This document shows positions 44,091-52,801 of a stretch of DNA of 64,000 bases, one piece after another. Source of the stretch: an uncultured Clostridia bacterium (GTDB taxonomy: Bacteria > Bacillota > Clostridia > TANB77 > CAG-508); contig CAKPIK010000003.1 in the NCBI GenBank assembly GCA_934162365.1, positions 1 through 64,000 of the forward strand, written 5' to 3'. The translations under genes were made by a program, and so were the position numbers. How positions within the stretch are numbered: the first letter of the stretch is position 1; every line of letters starts with the position of its first letter. The notes beneath the pieces were generated by a model that saw only the letters and a list, made by a program, of their open reading frames with translations, searched no databases and was not told where the DNA came from.

Positions 44091-45029
44091 TTATATATAT
44101 ATCATTTCTCCAATAATTCGTTTAAAACTATGCTTATAAAATTTATTTTTACTAATTATTATTAGTTTTTCTATTTTACTTACTTTCTTTATTTTGCAAA
44201 ACTGATCAATAATATTTTTATTTTCATCTTTTAATAAATTATAATAATTTTTTCTAAAGCTTTCAGCTTGTTCAAAAACATTATTTAAATCTTTTTTTAT
44301 TGTGTTATTTTTGATCAATTTATAATATATACCCTTTATGCCTTTTATTTTTTTAGCTCCTAAGACATTATTACCATGCTGCCTATATTTAATAGTTTGT
44401 TTATCTATAAATATAACTTGTCCAAATGCACTTGCTATTAATGCGAAATACCAATCATGCATACATATGTTTTTAATATTGAAATCAACTAATTCTACTA
44501 AACTTTTATTTATAAATGTTGTACAACCTGTAACATTATTCTGAATTAAATAATTATTAAATTTATTATAATTTGCATTTAAATCAGAATATTGTATAAA
44601 TGATCTATTTATTAATTTTAAATTTGAATCAACAACAAATAAATCTGTATGAATTAGTATGGGTTGATCCTTATCCATAAGTTCATTGTATTTATTTATA
44701 GTAAGTTCAACTTTATCATTAATCCAAAAATCATCCTGATCCGAAAACATAAACATTTCATATTTGTTTATGTTATGTACATATTCTAACAAGAACATAA
44801 AATTATTGCATGCACCTTTAGCTGTTCTTCCATCTTGAACGAAAAAAATCTTTTGTGGATATTTTTTCAAATATTCTTTTATTATATTTATCGTATTATC
44901 TGTTGAATTATCATCACGTATATATAAATCAAAATCTTGATAAGTTTGATTTAATATTGAATCAATTTGTTCTCTTAAATATTTTTCTCCATTATATGTT
45001 GCCATTAATATTGCTAATTTATTTTCCAT
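44091..45029 (-). CDS. Glycosyltransferase family 2, rhamnosyltransferase-like
   Basis: A 312-residue GT-A enzyme. LAILMATYNGEKYLREQIDS (residues 4-23), DLYIRDDNSTDNTINII (about 36-52) and MFMFSDQDDFWINDKVELT (the D-Q-D-D-x-W motif, about 88-106) match a GT2 group often labelled rhamnosyltransferase in capsule loci. With rfbDACB nearby, dTDP-rhamnose is a likely donor. The start is ATG at 45029, about ten bases after GAGGAG; it overlaps the end of the upstream frameshifted gene region by a few bases. Confidence 0.9.
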   Translation of the reverse strand: MENKLAILMATYNGEKYLREQIDSILNQTYQDFDLYIRDDNSTDNTINIIKEYLKKYPQKIFFVQDGRTAKGACNNFMFLLEYVHNINKYEMFMFSDQDDFWINDKVELTINKYNELMDKDQPILIHTDLFVVDSNLKLINRSFIQYSDLNANYNKFNNYLIQNNVTGCTTFINKSLVELVDFNIKNICMHDWYFALIASAFGQVIFIDKQTIKYRQHGNNVLGAKKIKGIKGIYYKLIKNNTIKKDLNNVFEQAESFRKNYYNLLKDENKNIIDQFCKIKKVSKIEKLIIISKNKFYKHSFKRIIGEMIYI

Positions 45030-47380
45030 TGCTAATTTTCTCCTCAAAAATCATTAGAACTTTCCTTCCCACTACAAGTTCAATTATATAAAACCAAAAT
45101 GCTGGAAAAGAAAAATATGAAACAAAAAAAGAAAATACTAAACCATACTTTATTAATGAATTTATTAACAATGATACGCTTTCTTGTTTTTTATTATATT
45201 CTAATGTACTGCTTATACTTCCAATTATAAACATATATATTATAATTCCAACTAAACCAAAATCGAAATACGGTGTAGCAATTATTGGATATGTATTATA
45301 TACTTGGACAACTCTTTTAGCTATTGGCCCGTAGATCTGAAAAATATGGAAAAATAAATTTCAATCCTGTAAATGCAAAAATTGGGAATATTGATCTAGT
45401 TCCAAAATAAAATTGATTCAATTCTCCTACATTGCAATTAAAATTATCATAGTTCATTGCTAAATACATATACATTTGCATAATTTTTGTTGAATTTTCA
45501 ATCTTTTTTCGCTTTATATTATTTTTCTCTATTCTACCTTCTTGTTCATTATATCCCGTTGCATTTTTAGCATCATTTTGATTTTTTGAATTGTTGATTT
45601 CGATGTCATTCTCTATGTTATCTAAAACTTCTATTGGATTATTATTAGGTAATATGTTGTTTTTTATTTCATTGTTTAGATTTTCGCTTTGATTTACCAT
45701 ATTGATCTCCAAAGCTTGTTGAAGATATTCTTCATTTTGATTTCTAAAACTTCCTATTGATTTCCACGCCAATAAAATTAATAAGCCTGTTATTAAAATT
45801 TTAAGTATTTCTTTTTTGGAATCCATTTCAATCACTGATAATACAGTTAAAACAAGTATTGTAAGCATTAATTGTCTGGATACAATTAAATATGGTATAG
45901 CTAAGCAAGCAATATTTAGTATTATTAAGTATACTTTTTCAATTTTATTCATTTTCGTTTTATATTGTATATAGTACATTATAGATAAAGGCAATACAAG
46001 TGCACACGAAACTGTAAAATAATGTATTCCTGTAACGCCAAAATCTTGATATGCAGCCATATTACTTGAAAATATTGGTATATATCCTCTTATTACGCTT
46101 TCTGTTATAAAACTTAAAATAGACACAATTGAAATTAAAGTAATTAAAATCATGTTATTTTTTTTAGACATTATTGATGTATTAATATTTTTTTTTCTTT
46201 TTCCTTGTTTAAATAAATATCCAAAATCAAATGCTAAGAAACCACATATTATACATATCCATGTTTCTATTTTCCATTCTACTTGTGCACTATGCAATCT
46301 TAAATTTGACAGTCCTATAGTAGAAAAATATATTCCAGAAAAAATACCTCTTGGGTTTGTATAATATCCATATTCTTTTTTGTTTAATATAATTAGTAGT
46401 ATACTAGTTAATATCAATATAATTGCAGAAATATTATTTAGTTTTAAATAATAAAATATTATTGCTAGAATAAAAGAGACAGTTCCAATAACAGTATTAA
46501 TTAAATATTTAAATTCAAATCCACTCTTTCCATTTTTCATTCCCAAAAATCTAGCAAGCATATCTGGAAAGAACCTTAAAAATGCTCCAAAATCTTTTTC
46601 CTGAATTATTCTTTTTAAAACGTATTTAGCCATATTTCCACCAGTTTTATTAGTTCCATATTGGTCTAAATAACTATTTTCTTTGAAAAACACTCCTGTA
46701 TCATAATATCTTTTATATAGTTGTTTAAATTTAAAATCATGTGAATGAATTACTACAGATTCAGCTTCATATTTTATTTTATAACCATTCATTATTAACT
46801 TGTATGCAATATACATATCTTCACTTATACTTAATTTTTTATTATCATAATAATTAAGTTTTTTAAATGTATCACTTTTAATTGCAGAAGAAGCATCTGA
46901 AAAGAAAAAAGTTCTTAATCCCATTTCAGGTAAGTTTTCTTTAGTTACAATTTTACTTTCTTCAGGATAGTTTTTTTCTCTAGTATATTTTTCTATGCCT
47001 TTACTTTTACTTATCTGCCTACTATATGATGCATCACATTCTCCATTCTTTATACCTTTAGTTAAATTATATAGCCAATCTTCTCGTTCAATTATTACAT
47101 CTTGTGTTATAAAAACTATAATATCAGCATCTGATTCCTTGGCTTCATTCTCTCTTGTTAAAGAATGTGAAAAATCATTTGTTTCTATTTCTTTAAATAC
47201 CACATTATTATTTTTACTTGCTATTCTTTTTACAATATCCAAAGTATTATCTTTGCTCTTTGTAATTACATATCTAATTTTATTAACATCATTATATATA
47301 GTTTGTTTTTTTATCTGTTCAAATTGATTATTTATAACTTTTTCTGCATTATACAAAGGGCAGATTATATCTATGTTCAT
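45019..47380 (-). pseudogene. GT2-polymerase fusion protein, frameshifted near the 3' end
   Basis: Residues 1 to about 240 are a GT2 glycosyltransferase (IDIICPLYNAEKVINNQFEQ, DIIVFITQDVIIEREDWL, LSISEDMYIAYKLIMNGYKI). Residues about 290 to the end are a polytopic membrane domain with ten or more helices, like an oligosaccharide repeat unit polymerase (SVIRGYIPIFSSN, VSRQLMLTILVL, YLAMNYDNFN). The frame breaks at 45340-45344, where five A (plus strand) replace four: with one less base the frame runs through FPYFQIYGPIAKRVVQVYNT and IATPYFDFGLVGIIIYMF into the tail ending EEKISNGK at 45019. Corrected length would be about 785 residues. The tail lost without correction is about 110 residues with two helices. 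A GT2-Wzy fusion is unusual in itself. Confidence 0.85.
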
Positions 47381-48063
47381 TATTTTGCTCCCTCTTTTTT
47401 TAGTACTGAAACTATTGTTTTAAAAAATATTTTTATATCTAACAATAATGATTGATTATCTATATAATACAATTCCATCTGCATTCTTTCTTCATAAGTT
47501 GTATTACTTCTACCGTTTGCTTGCCAATATCCAGTTAATCCTGGTGTTATGCTTAAAAATTTTTCTTTATTTTCTCCATACTTTTCTAATTCTTCATCAA
47601 CAATTGGTCTTGGTCCAATAATTGATAAATCACCTTTTATAATATTTACTATTTGAGGCAATTCATCTAAGCTTGTTTTTCTTAACAATTTTCCTACTTT
47701 AGTTATTCTTGGATCATTTTCCAACTTAAAATTCTCTTGATATTCTCTTTTTTGTTCTTCACTAAAGTTTTCTATCATTTCTTCTGCATTTTCATACATA
47801 CTTCTAAATTTGTACATATTAAATTTTTTTCCATTTTTTCCAATCCTTTTATGTGCAAAAATAACTGGACCTTTAGAATCAATTTTTATGCAAATTCCAA
47901 TAATTAAAAATACAGGAAGTAATATTATTAATCCTACACATCCTAAAACTATATCAGTTATTCTTTTAAATCCCCTATATATTTTACCTTTTATTTCCAT
48001 ATCAGCAATTCCAATTTTTGTTAATTCTTTCGTGTTTTGAATATTCACATCCACCTTTATCAC
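47380..48063 (-). CDS. Initiating undecaprenyl-phosphate sugar transferase (WcaJ/EpsL type)
   Basis: A 227-residue monotopic phosphoglycosyl transferase that puts the first sugar phosphate on undecaprenyl phosphate. One hydrophobic hairpin (ITDIVLGCVGLIILLPVFLI), then AHKRIGKNGKKFNMYKFRSM, NDPRITKVGKLLRKTSLDEL with the catalytic D-E pair, GDLSIIGPRPIV and the complete end GLTGYWQANGRSNTTYEERM. It is the first gene of the glycan operon, and its stop shares a base with the next start (TAATG). The start codon is unclear: GTG at 48063 has no spacing from AAAGG, GTG at 48054 is better placed. Confidence 0.93.
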   Translation of the reverse strand: MIKVDVNIQNTKELTKIGIADMEIKGKIYRGFKRITDIVLGCVGLIILLPVFLIIGICIKIDSKGPVIFAHKRIGKNGKKFNMYKFRSMYENAEEMIENFSEEQKREYQENFKLENDPRITKVGKLLRKTSLDELPQIVNIIKGDLSIIGPRPIVDEELEKYGENKEKFLSITPGLTGYWQANGRSNTTYEERMQMELYYIDNQSLLLDIKIFFKTIVSVLKKEGAK

Positions 48064-48085
48064 CCTTTAAAATTTATTCTTTCTT

Positions 48086-48114
48086 ATTTTATAATAATTT
48101 AATATAAAGCGCAA
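48086..48114 (-). promoter_or_regulatory. Probable promoter of the glycan operon
   Basis: TTGCGC (48109-48114), 17 bases, TAAAAT (48086-48091) on the minus strand, just ahead of the sugar transferase. Confidence 0.55.
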
Positions 48115-48173
48115 CCTTTTTAGACATTTTTTCTATATTTTCCAGGTATTTTTTATAATATAAATTTATATAG

Positions 48174-48215
48174 CAAAAATAGATAGCATTATAATAATAA
48201 TGCTATCTATTTTTA
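48174..48215 (-). terminator. Terminator of the LCP gene
   Basis: A long stem AAAAATAGATAGCAT / ATGCTATCTATTTTT around a short AT loop, directly after the LCP stop and before the glycan promoter. Confidence 0.88.
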
Positions 48216-49256
48216 TTATTTTGTATATCCTGTTTTACTTACTATTTGCTGACTAGTTGTCTTTATTCTTGTTGGCACTTCATAGTTAGTATCGTTAAAT
48301 ACTTTTTGATGTAACTCTTGTACATTGCTTTCTAAAGTTATTGGTATTCCATACCATACTTTATTAAGTGTTGCTCCTTTTGTTTTATATGGCCATCCAA
48401 TACTTTCTCCTACATTAAAGCTTGTAACTGCTGGCGCCATTGAAAGTAAGTCTGTCATTGTTAAGTTTGTATAAACTTGTGGTAGTATTTTATTTGCTAT
48501 TGTATTTATTTGTCCTATGCTTTTAGTTTTTAATTTTGTAAGCATAGCTTCAATTACATCTCTCATTCTTTCTGTTCTTTTATAGTCTCCACCAGCTGTG
48601 TATCTTATTCTTGAATATGCAACAGCTTGCACACCATCTAGTACATATGTCCCCGCTTTGGTAATATGTTTAGATGTTTTTCCTGTTACTCTTGATGTTT
48701 CATCTATATATCCATTTATATATTTTACTTCTGCATCTGTTATATTCATTTTAATTCCACCTAATGCGTCTACCGCATCAGATACAGAATCAAAGTTTAC
48801 AGTAACAAATTCTGTTATATTTAAGTCCAAGTTTTCGTTTAAAGTCTTAAGTGCAAGTGGTGCTTCACCATAAGAATACGCATGTGTAATTTTATCTAAA
48901 CCATGTCCTTGTATATTTACATATGTATCTCTATATACAGATATTAATTTAACATCATGTGTTTTATTATTTATACTTGCAATTATTATACAATCGCTTC
49001 TGTTTCCTTTTCCATAGTCATCTGCTCTACTGTCTACTCCAAATATAGCTACGTTTCTATATTCAGATAAATTTTTATTTTCTGATACAGATAATTGGCT
49101 TTCGTCTATTTTAACTTGTTGCATTTTTCCAAATTTATTAGAAACATACCAAAATGCTGTTCCTCCTGCTGCCACTATAATTATTAATAAAGTAATTAGT
49201 ATTCCTAATATAACTTTTAATACAGTTTTCTTTTTACTTGTTTTTTTACCACTCAT
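48216..49256 (-). CDS. LytR-CpsA-Psr (LCP) family cell wall polymer ligase
   Basis: Transfers undecaprenyl-PP-linked glycans or teichoic acids to peptidoglycan. A cytoplasmic K-rich start is followed by one transmembrane helix (about 13-33) and the LCP domain: NVAIFGVDSRADDYGKGNRSD split over residues 67-87 (the pyrophosphate-binding D and R), LISVYRDTYVNI (about 103-114), KITHAYSYGEAPLAL (about 120-134) and AYSRIRYTAGGDYKRTERMR (about 212-231). Length 346 is normal. It sits just upstream of the 22-kb glycan region, which suggests that it anchors that polymer to the wall. Own promoter and terminator. Confidence 0.95.
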   Translation of the reverse strand: MSGKKTSKKKTVLKVILGILITLLIIIVAAGGTAFWYVSNKFGKMQQVKIDESQLSVSENKNLSEYRNVAIFGVDSRADDYGKGNRSDCIIIASINNKTHDVKLISVYRDTYVNIQGHGLDKITHAYSYGEAPLALKTLNENLDLNITEFVTVNFDSVSDAVDALGGIKMNITDAEVKYINGYIDETSRVTGKTSKHITKAGTYVLDGVQAVAYSRIRYTAGGDYKRTERMRDVIEAMLTKLKTKSIGQINTIANKILPQVYTNLTMTDLLSMAPAVTSFNVGESIGWPYKTKGATLNKVWYGIPITLESNVQELHQKVFNDTNYEVPTRIKTTSQQIVSKTGYTK

Positions 49257-49292
49257 TAGTTTTCCTCTTTTCTTTATTTTTAATCTCTAATA

Positions 49293-49321
49293 ATTTTAGC
49301 ACAAGTCTTTTTCTGTTTCAA
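49293..49321 (-). promoter_or_regulatory. Promoter of the LCP gene
   Basis: TTGAAA (49316-49321), 17 bases, TAAAAT (49293-49298) preceded by TGC (extended -10 type) on the minus strand. The -35 lies just downstream of the FMN reductase stop. Confidence 0.75.
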
Positions 49322-49326
49322 CCTTA

Positions 49327-49941
49327 TTAGTGAATAAAATTTGTTTTTATAGTATTTTCTAATTCTGGTTTATCTAAATTCGCTTTTCGTATACTGTTTA
49401 ATAAAAAGGCTATATTTTTTCCAAGATTTCTCATTGTTTGCAATCCTTCTAAATCTTGCATTGCTTCTAATTTATTCGTTCCATGTATTTGATTCCAATA
49501 TGAACTTCCAACAACATACATATTACTCATTAATGCATATTTATTAATTTGGTCAAATGCTGTTGTTGCTCCACCCCTTCTACAGCTTACTACACTAGCG
49601 CATGCTTTCCCTGCAAATATTTTTCCTCTACCATAAAATGTTCTATCCAAAAATGAAGTTAATGCACCGCTTGCTGCTGCAAAATGTACCGGACTTCCAA
49701 ATACAAATCCATCCGCTTCCTTTGCTTTTTCTATAAAATCATTAACACTATCATTCATAAAACATTTATTATCATTTTTTAAGCATACATTACATCCAAT
49801 ACATCCTCCTATTGGCTTTGTTCCAAGCCATATTATTTCTGTTTGTATATTTTCTTTATTTAATGTCTTTGCAACTTCTTCCAATGCTAGATTTGTACAT
49901 CCATCTTTATGTGGTCCACCATTAACTAATATAACCTTCAT
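49327..49941 (-). CDS. NAD(P)H-dependent FMN reductase / iron-sulfur flavoprotein-like
   Basis: A 204-residue flavodoxin-fold protein. NGGPHKDGCTNLALEEV (residues 7-23) forms the FMN phosphate loop; CIGCNVCLKNDNKC (about 47-60) is the compact Cys cluster of iron-sulfur flavoproteins (CxxCxxC...C); FGSPVHFAAASGALTSFLDR (about 81-100) is the flavin ring region. Such proteins reduce quinones, azo or nitro compounds, or act in anaerobic redox balance. AAAGGAGAGAAT precedes the start. Confidence 0.88.
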   Translation of the reverse strand: MKVILVNGGPHKDGCTNLALEEVAKTLNKENIQTEIIWLGTKPIGGCIGCNVCLKNDNKCFMNDSVNDFIEKAKEADGFVFGSPVHFAAASGALTSFLDRTFYGRGKIFAGKACASVVSCRRGGATTAFDQINKYALMSNMYVVGSSYWNQIHGTNKLEAMQDLEGLQTMRNLGKNIAFLLNSIRKANLDKPELENTIKTNFIH

Positions 49942-50078
49942 TAAATTCTCTCCTTTTACTATGGAAATATATAATAGGTGGACACAAAAGCCACCATTAT
50001 AATAATATTTGTTTCATATTTTATTATTACACATTTTTATATAACTTTATCCTTTACTCCTATGTTAAATTTGTTATA

Positions 50079-50116
50079 TCTTTTCAATATTTTTTAATTA
50101 AAAAATATTGAAAAGA
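50079..50116. repeat. 38-bp perfect AT-rich palindrome
   Basis: Starting TCTTTTCAATATTTTTTAA and continuing as its exact reverse complement, centred near 50097/50098. It lies in the 272-base gap between metK and the FMN reductase gene, with a smaller hairpin (ACTAATATTTTTAGT) beside it. It could be the metK terminator or a cruciform-forming element. Confidence 0.8.
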
Positions 50117-50213
50117 GAACTAATATTTTTAGTCCCCCTTTTTTTACGTTTCCCAAAAAGCAAGTAATATACCATCATTTAAATTTTGTGTTGATTCTTT
50201 ATTTGAAAAACAT

Positions 50214-51323
50214 TTACATTTTTATTATTTTCTCCCAAGGTAAGTTTTCTTTTCCAAAATGTCCATAGTTAGTTGTTTGTGAATAGATTGGTTCTTTCAA
50301 GCCTAAATAATCTATTATTCCTGCTGGTGTTAAGTCAAATTTTTCTTTTATTAATTGCGCAAGTTCTTCATCTGTTCTATCCCCTGTTCCAAATGTATTT
50401 ACATATATAGATAAAGGCTCTTTCATTCCAATTGCATATGCTACTTGAATTTCACATTTTTTAGCATATCCATTTGCTACTATGTTTTTAGCAATATGTC
50501 TTAACATGTATGCTGCTGATCTGTCTACTTTTGTTGCATCTTTTCCAGAAAAACAACCTCCACCATGTCTTGCATATCCACCATATGTGTCTACAATTAT
50601 TTTTCTTCCTGTTAGTCCTGTATCTCCTAATGGTCCACCTATAACAAATCTTCCTGTTGGATTTACATATATTTTGGTATTTTCATCCATCATTGCTTTT
50701 GGTACAATTTCCAATATTACATTATTAATAATATCTTGTTTTAATTTTTCTTGTGTTATTTCCTCTGTATGTTGTGTTGATATTAATATTGTTTCTATTC
50801 TTTTAGGGATATCATTTTCATATTCTACAGTTACTTGTGTTTTTCCATCTGGACGTAAATATGGAAGGATTTTTTGTTTCCTTACTTCAGTTAATCTTTT
50901 AGCTAATTTATGTGCAACATCTATTGCGTATGGCATATAGTTTTTTCTTTCATCGCATGCATATCCAAACATAATTCCTTGGTCTCCAGCACCTCCAACA
51001 TCAACGCCTAATGCAATGTCTGAACTTTGTTTCTCTATGTCTATATTTATATTACAAGTTCTGTAATCCATATCTGTTTCGCTATTATCGTATCCTATTT
51101 CTTTTATTCTATTTCTTACAATTTGTTCTACATCTATTACCGCTGTTGTTGTTAATTGTCCTGCAATTGTAATATTATTGTTTGCTGCAAATGTCTCTAT
51201 TGCAACTCTAGAATTTTTATCTTGTTTTAAACATTCATCTAATATTGCATCTGATATTGAATCGCATAATTTATCTGGATGTCCTTCTGTTACTGATTCT
51301 GATGTGAAATAATATTTGTTCAT
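50214..51323 (-). CDS. metK: S-adenosylmethionine synthetase
   Basis: Makes SAM from methionine and ATP. Signatures: TSESVTEGHPDKLCDSISDA (residues 7-26), GAGDQGIMFGYA (about 116-127), and GGHARHGGG-type loop seen here as YARHGGGCFSGKDATKVDRS (about 250-269). Length 369 is slightly short of the usual 380-400. The KDATKVDRSAAYM segment contains the catalytic lysines. It is preceded by a SAM-I riboswitch and terminator, so expression falls when SAM is abundant. Ribosome site AAAGAGGTAG lies upstream of ATG. Confidence 0.98.
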   Translation of the reverse strand: MNKYYFTSESVTEGHPDKLCDSISDAILDECLKQDKNSRVAIETFAANNNITIAGQLTTTAVIDVEQIVRNRIKEIGYDNSETDMDYRTCNINIDIEKQSSDIALGVDVGGAGDQGIMFGYACDERKNYMPYAIDVAHKLAKRLTEVRKQKILPYLRPDGKTQVTVEYENDIPKRIETILISTQHTEEITQEKLKQDIINNVILEIVPKAMMDENTKIYVNPTGRFVIGGPLGDTGLTGRKIIVDTYGGYARHGGGCFSGKDATKVDRSAAYMLRHIAKNIVANGYAKKCEIQVAYAIGMKEPLSIYVNTFGTGDRTDEELAQLIKEKFDLTPAGIIDYLGLKEPIYSQTTNYGHFGKENLPWEKIIKM

Positions 51324-51344
51324 TTTTTACTACCTCTTTCTACT

Positions 51345-51376
51345 ACAAAAACCTTTGCATATCGCAAAGGTTTTAA
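51345..51376 (-). terminator. Intrinsic terminator of the SAM riboswitch
   Basis: AAACCTTTGC / GCAAAGGTTT stem with a short loop and TTTTTG on the minus strand, between the aptamer and the metK start. It is the expression platform. Confidence 0.85.
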
Positions 51377-51390
51377 AAACTAAATATGTT

Positions 51391-51493
51391 TTATCAACCA
51401 AAGCCTTTATGCTTTGTCGGTTTTAGCACCTTTAAAGTTTCCTTTAGGTTGCTGTGGAGTCATAAAGCCGAGTCTCTCGTCCACTCTTGATAA
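51391..51493 (-). ncRNA. SAM-I (S-box) riboswitch
   Basis: Minus-strand leader of metK. P1 is formed by TTATCAA (51487-51493) and TTGATAA (51391-51397). Conserved S-box pieces follow in order: ATCAAGAG, GACTCGGC, ATGACTCCACAGCAACC, and AAAGGTGCTAAAACC. SAM binding should stabilise P1 and permit the terminator helix. Confidence 0.93.
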
Positions 51494-51501
51494 TATATAT
51501 T

Positions 51502-51530
51502 ATTTTAAACTATTTTTTTATATTTGTAAA
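51502..51530 (-). promoter_or_regulatory. Promoter of the metK leader
   Basis: TTTACA (51525-51530), 17 bases, TAAAAT (51502-51507) on the minus strand, ending about ten bases before the riboswitch. Confidence 0.75.
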
Positions 51531-51540
51531 TAGTTTTATG

Positions 51541-52740
51541 TTATTTAAATAATTTTATTGCTTCTTGTAGTTGTGTATCTTCTGTTTTTTCTATATTATA
51601 AATACTTGTTACTGTATCTGGCAATGTTACTTCTTTGTCTGGGGTTATTCCTACTTTGTTTATTTTGTTTCTGTTTGGTGTAAGATATTCTTCTATTGTT
51701 ACCTTAATTCCACTTCCATCTCTTAAAGAAATTAATTCTTGTATTACTCCCTTTCCATATGTCTTTTCTCCAACAATTGTTGCTTTACCATTTTCTTTTA
51801 ATGCTGCCGCAAAAATTTCAGATGCACTTGCTGTATTATCATTTACTAACACAACTATTGGCACATTAATTACTGGATTACTTTTACTTTTCTTTATTTC
51901 TTCTTCACCATTTTTATTAGTTGAAATTAATTCAATTTTATCTTTGTCTAAGATTAAGTCTGCCATGTCAAGTGCTTCGTCTACAATTCCACCGCCATTG
52001 TTTCTTAAATCTATTATTAATCCTTTTAATTTGTTAGATTTATTTAGTTCATTATATGTTTGTTTAAATTCTTTTGCACAATCATCATCAAATGAGCTTA
52101 CCTTTATATATCCAATATTATTTTGAAGAATCTCAGATTTTATTGGATATAAATCTATTTTCTTTCTTTCCACTTCAAAAGTAAGGTTTTCTCCATTTCT
52201 TTCTATTTCTATTTTTACTTTTGTTCCTTCTTTACCTTTTATATATGTAGATACTTTTTCAAAATCTTCACCTGTAAATTCTGTATCATTTACTTTTTTT
52301 ATAACATCGCCAGACTTTAAACCTGCTTTTTCTGCTGGCGATCCTTCTATTGGGTATAATATAACAATATTATTTTCTTTTGTATTTTGCATCATATATA
52401 TTCCAACACCAACATAGTTTCCCTGTACTTCTGACTTAAATTCTTCCATTTCTGATTTAGTAAAATATTCTGTATATTCATCTCCTAGTCCATCTACATA
52501 TCCTTTTACGGCACCTTCTACTAAATCTTCTTCTTTTATTTCTGAAACATATTCATCATCAATAATTTTTCTTACAGTGTATAATTTATTAATTAAATCT
52601 GTACTAATCCCAGGTATATTTATACTTGTTGTAGTTCCAATTTTTTTATACATAAAAACACTTGTTAATACAAATGTAATTAAAGCCACAACTACAATAA
52701 GCATTATTGTTCTATATATATTCTTTGCTTTATTATTCAT
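51541..52740 (-). CDS. C-terminal processing peptidase (S41, CtpB-like)
   Basis: A secreted or membrane-bound serine protease of about 399 residues. N-terminal transmembrane helix (about 10-32), a PDZ domain (about 100-185; NYVGVGIYMMQ, GSPAEKAGLKSGDVIKKVN), then the S41 protease domain with LIIDLRNNGGGIVDEAL (about 246-262), NDNTASASEIFAAALKENGKA with catalytic serine (about 303-323) and YGKGVIQ with the lysine (about 330). In Bacillus, CtpB cleaves sporulation regulators; in other bacteria it controls wall hydrolases. It lies downstream of ftsEX and the M23 gene, a typical Firmicute order. Start ATG 52740 has GGAG ten bases upstream. Confidence 0.93.
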   Translation of the reverse strand: MNNKAKNIYRTIMLIVVVALITFVLTSVFMYKKIGTTTSINIPGISTDLINKLYTVRKIIDDEYVSEIKEEDLVEGAVKGYVDGLGDEYTEYFTKSEMEEFKSEVQGNYVGVGIYMMQNTKENNIVILYPIEGSPAEKAGLKSGDVIKKVNDTEFTGEDFEKVSTYIKGKEGTKVKIEIERNGENLTFEVERKKIDLYPIKSEILQNNIGYIKVSSFDDDCAKEFKQTYNELNKSNKLKGLIIDLRNNGGGIVDEALDMADLILDKDKIELISTNKNGEEEIKKSKSNPVINVPIVVLVNDNTASASEIFAAALKENGKATIVGEKTYGKGVIQELISLRDGSGIKVTIEEYLTPNRNKINKVGITPDKEVTLPDTVTSIYNIEKTEDTQLQEAIKLFK

Positions 52741-52772
52741 AAACTCTTTTCTCCTCAAGATTATTATATTAT

Positions 52773-52800
52773 AAAAATGAGGGGTTATTCCCTCATTTTT
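52773..52800 (-). terminator. Terminator between M23 and CtpB genes
   Basis: AAAAATGAGGG / CCCTCATTTTT stem with a 6-base loop and T-run on the minus strand. Some read-through into the protease gene is likely since no promoter is clear after it. Confidence 0.82.
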
Positions 52801-52801
52801 A

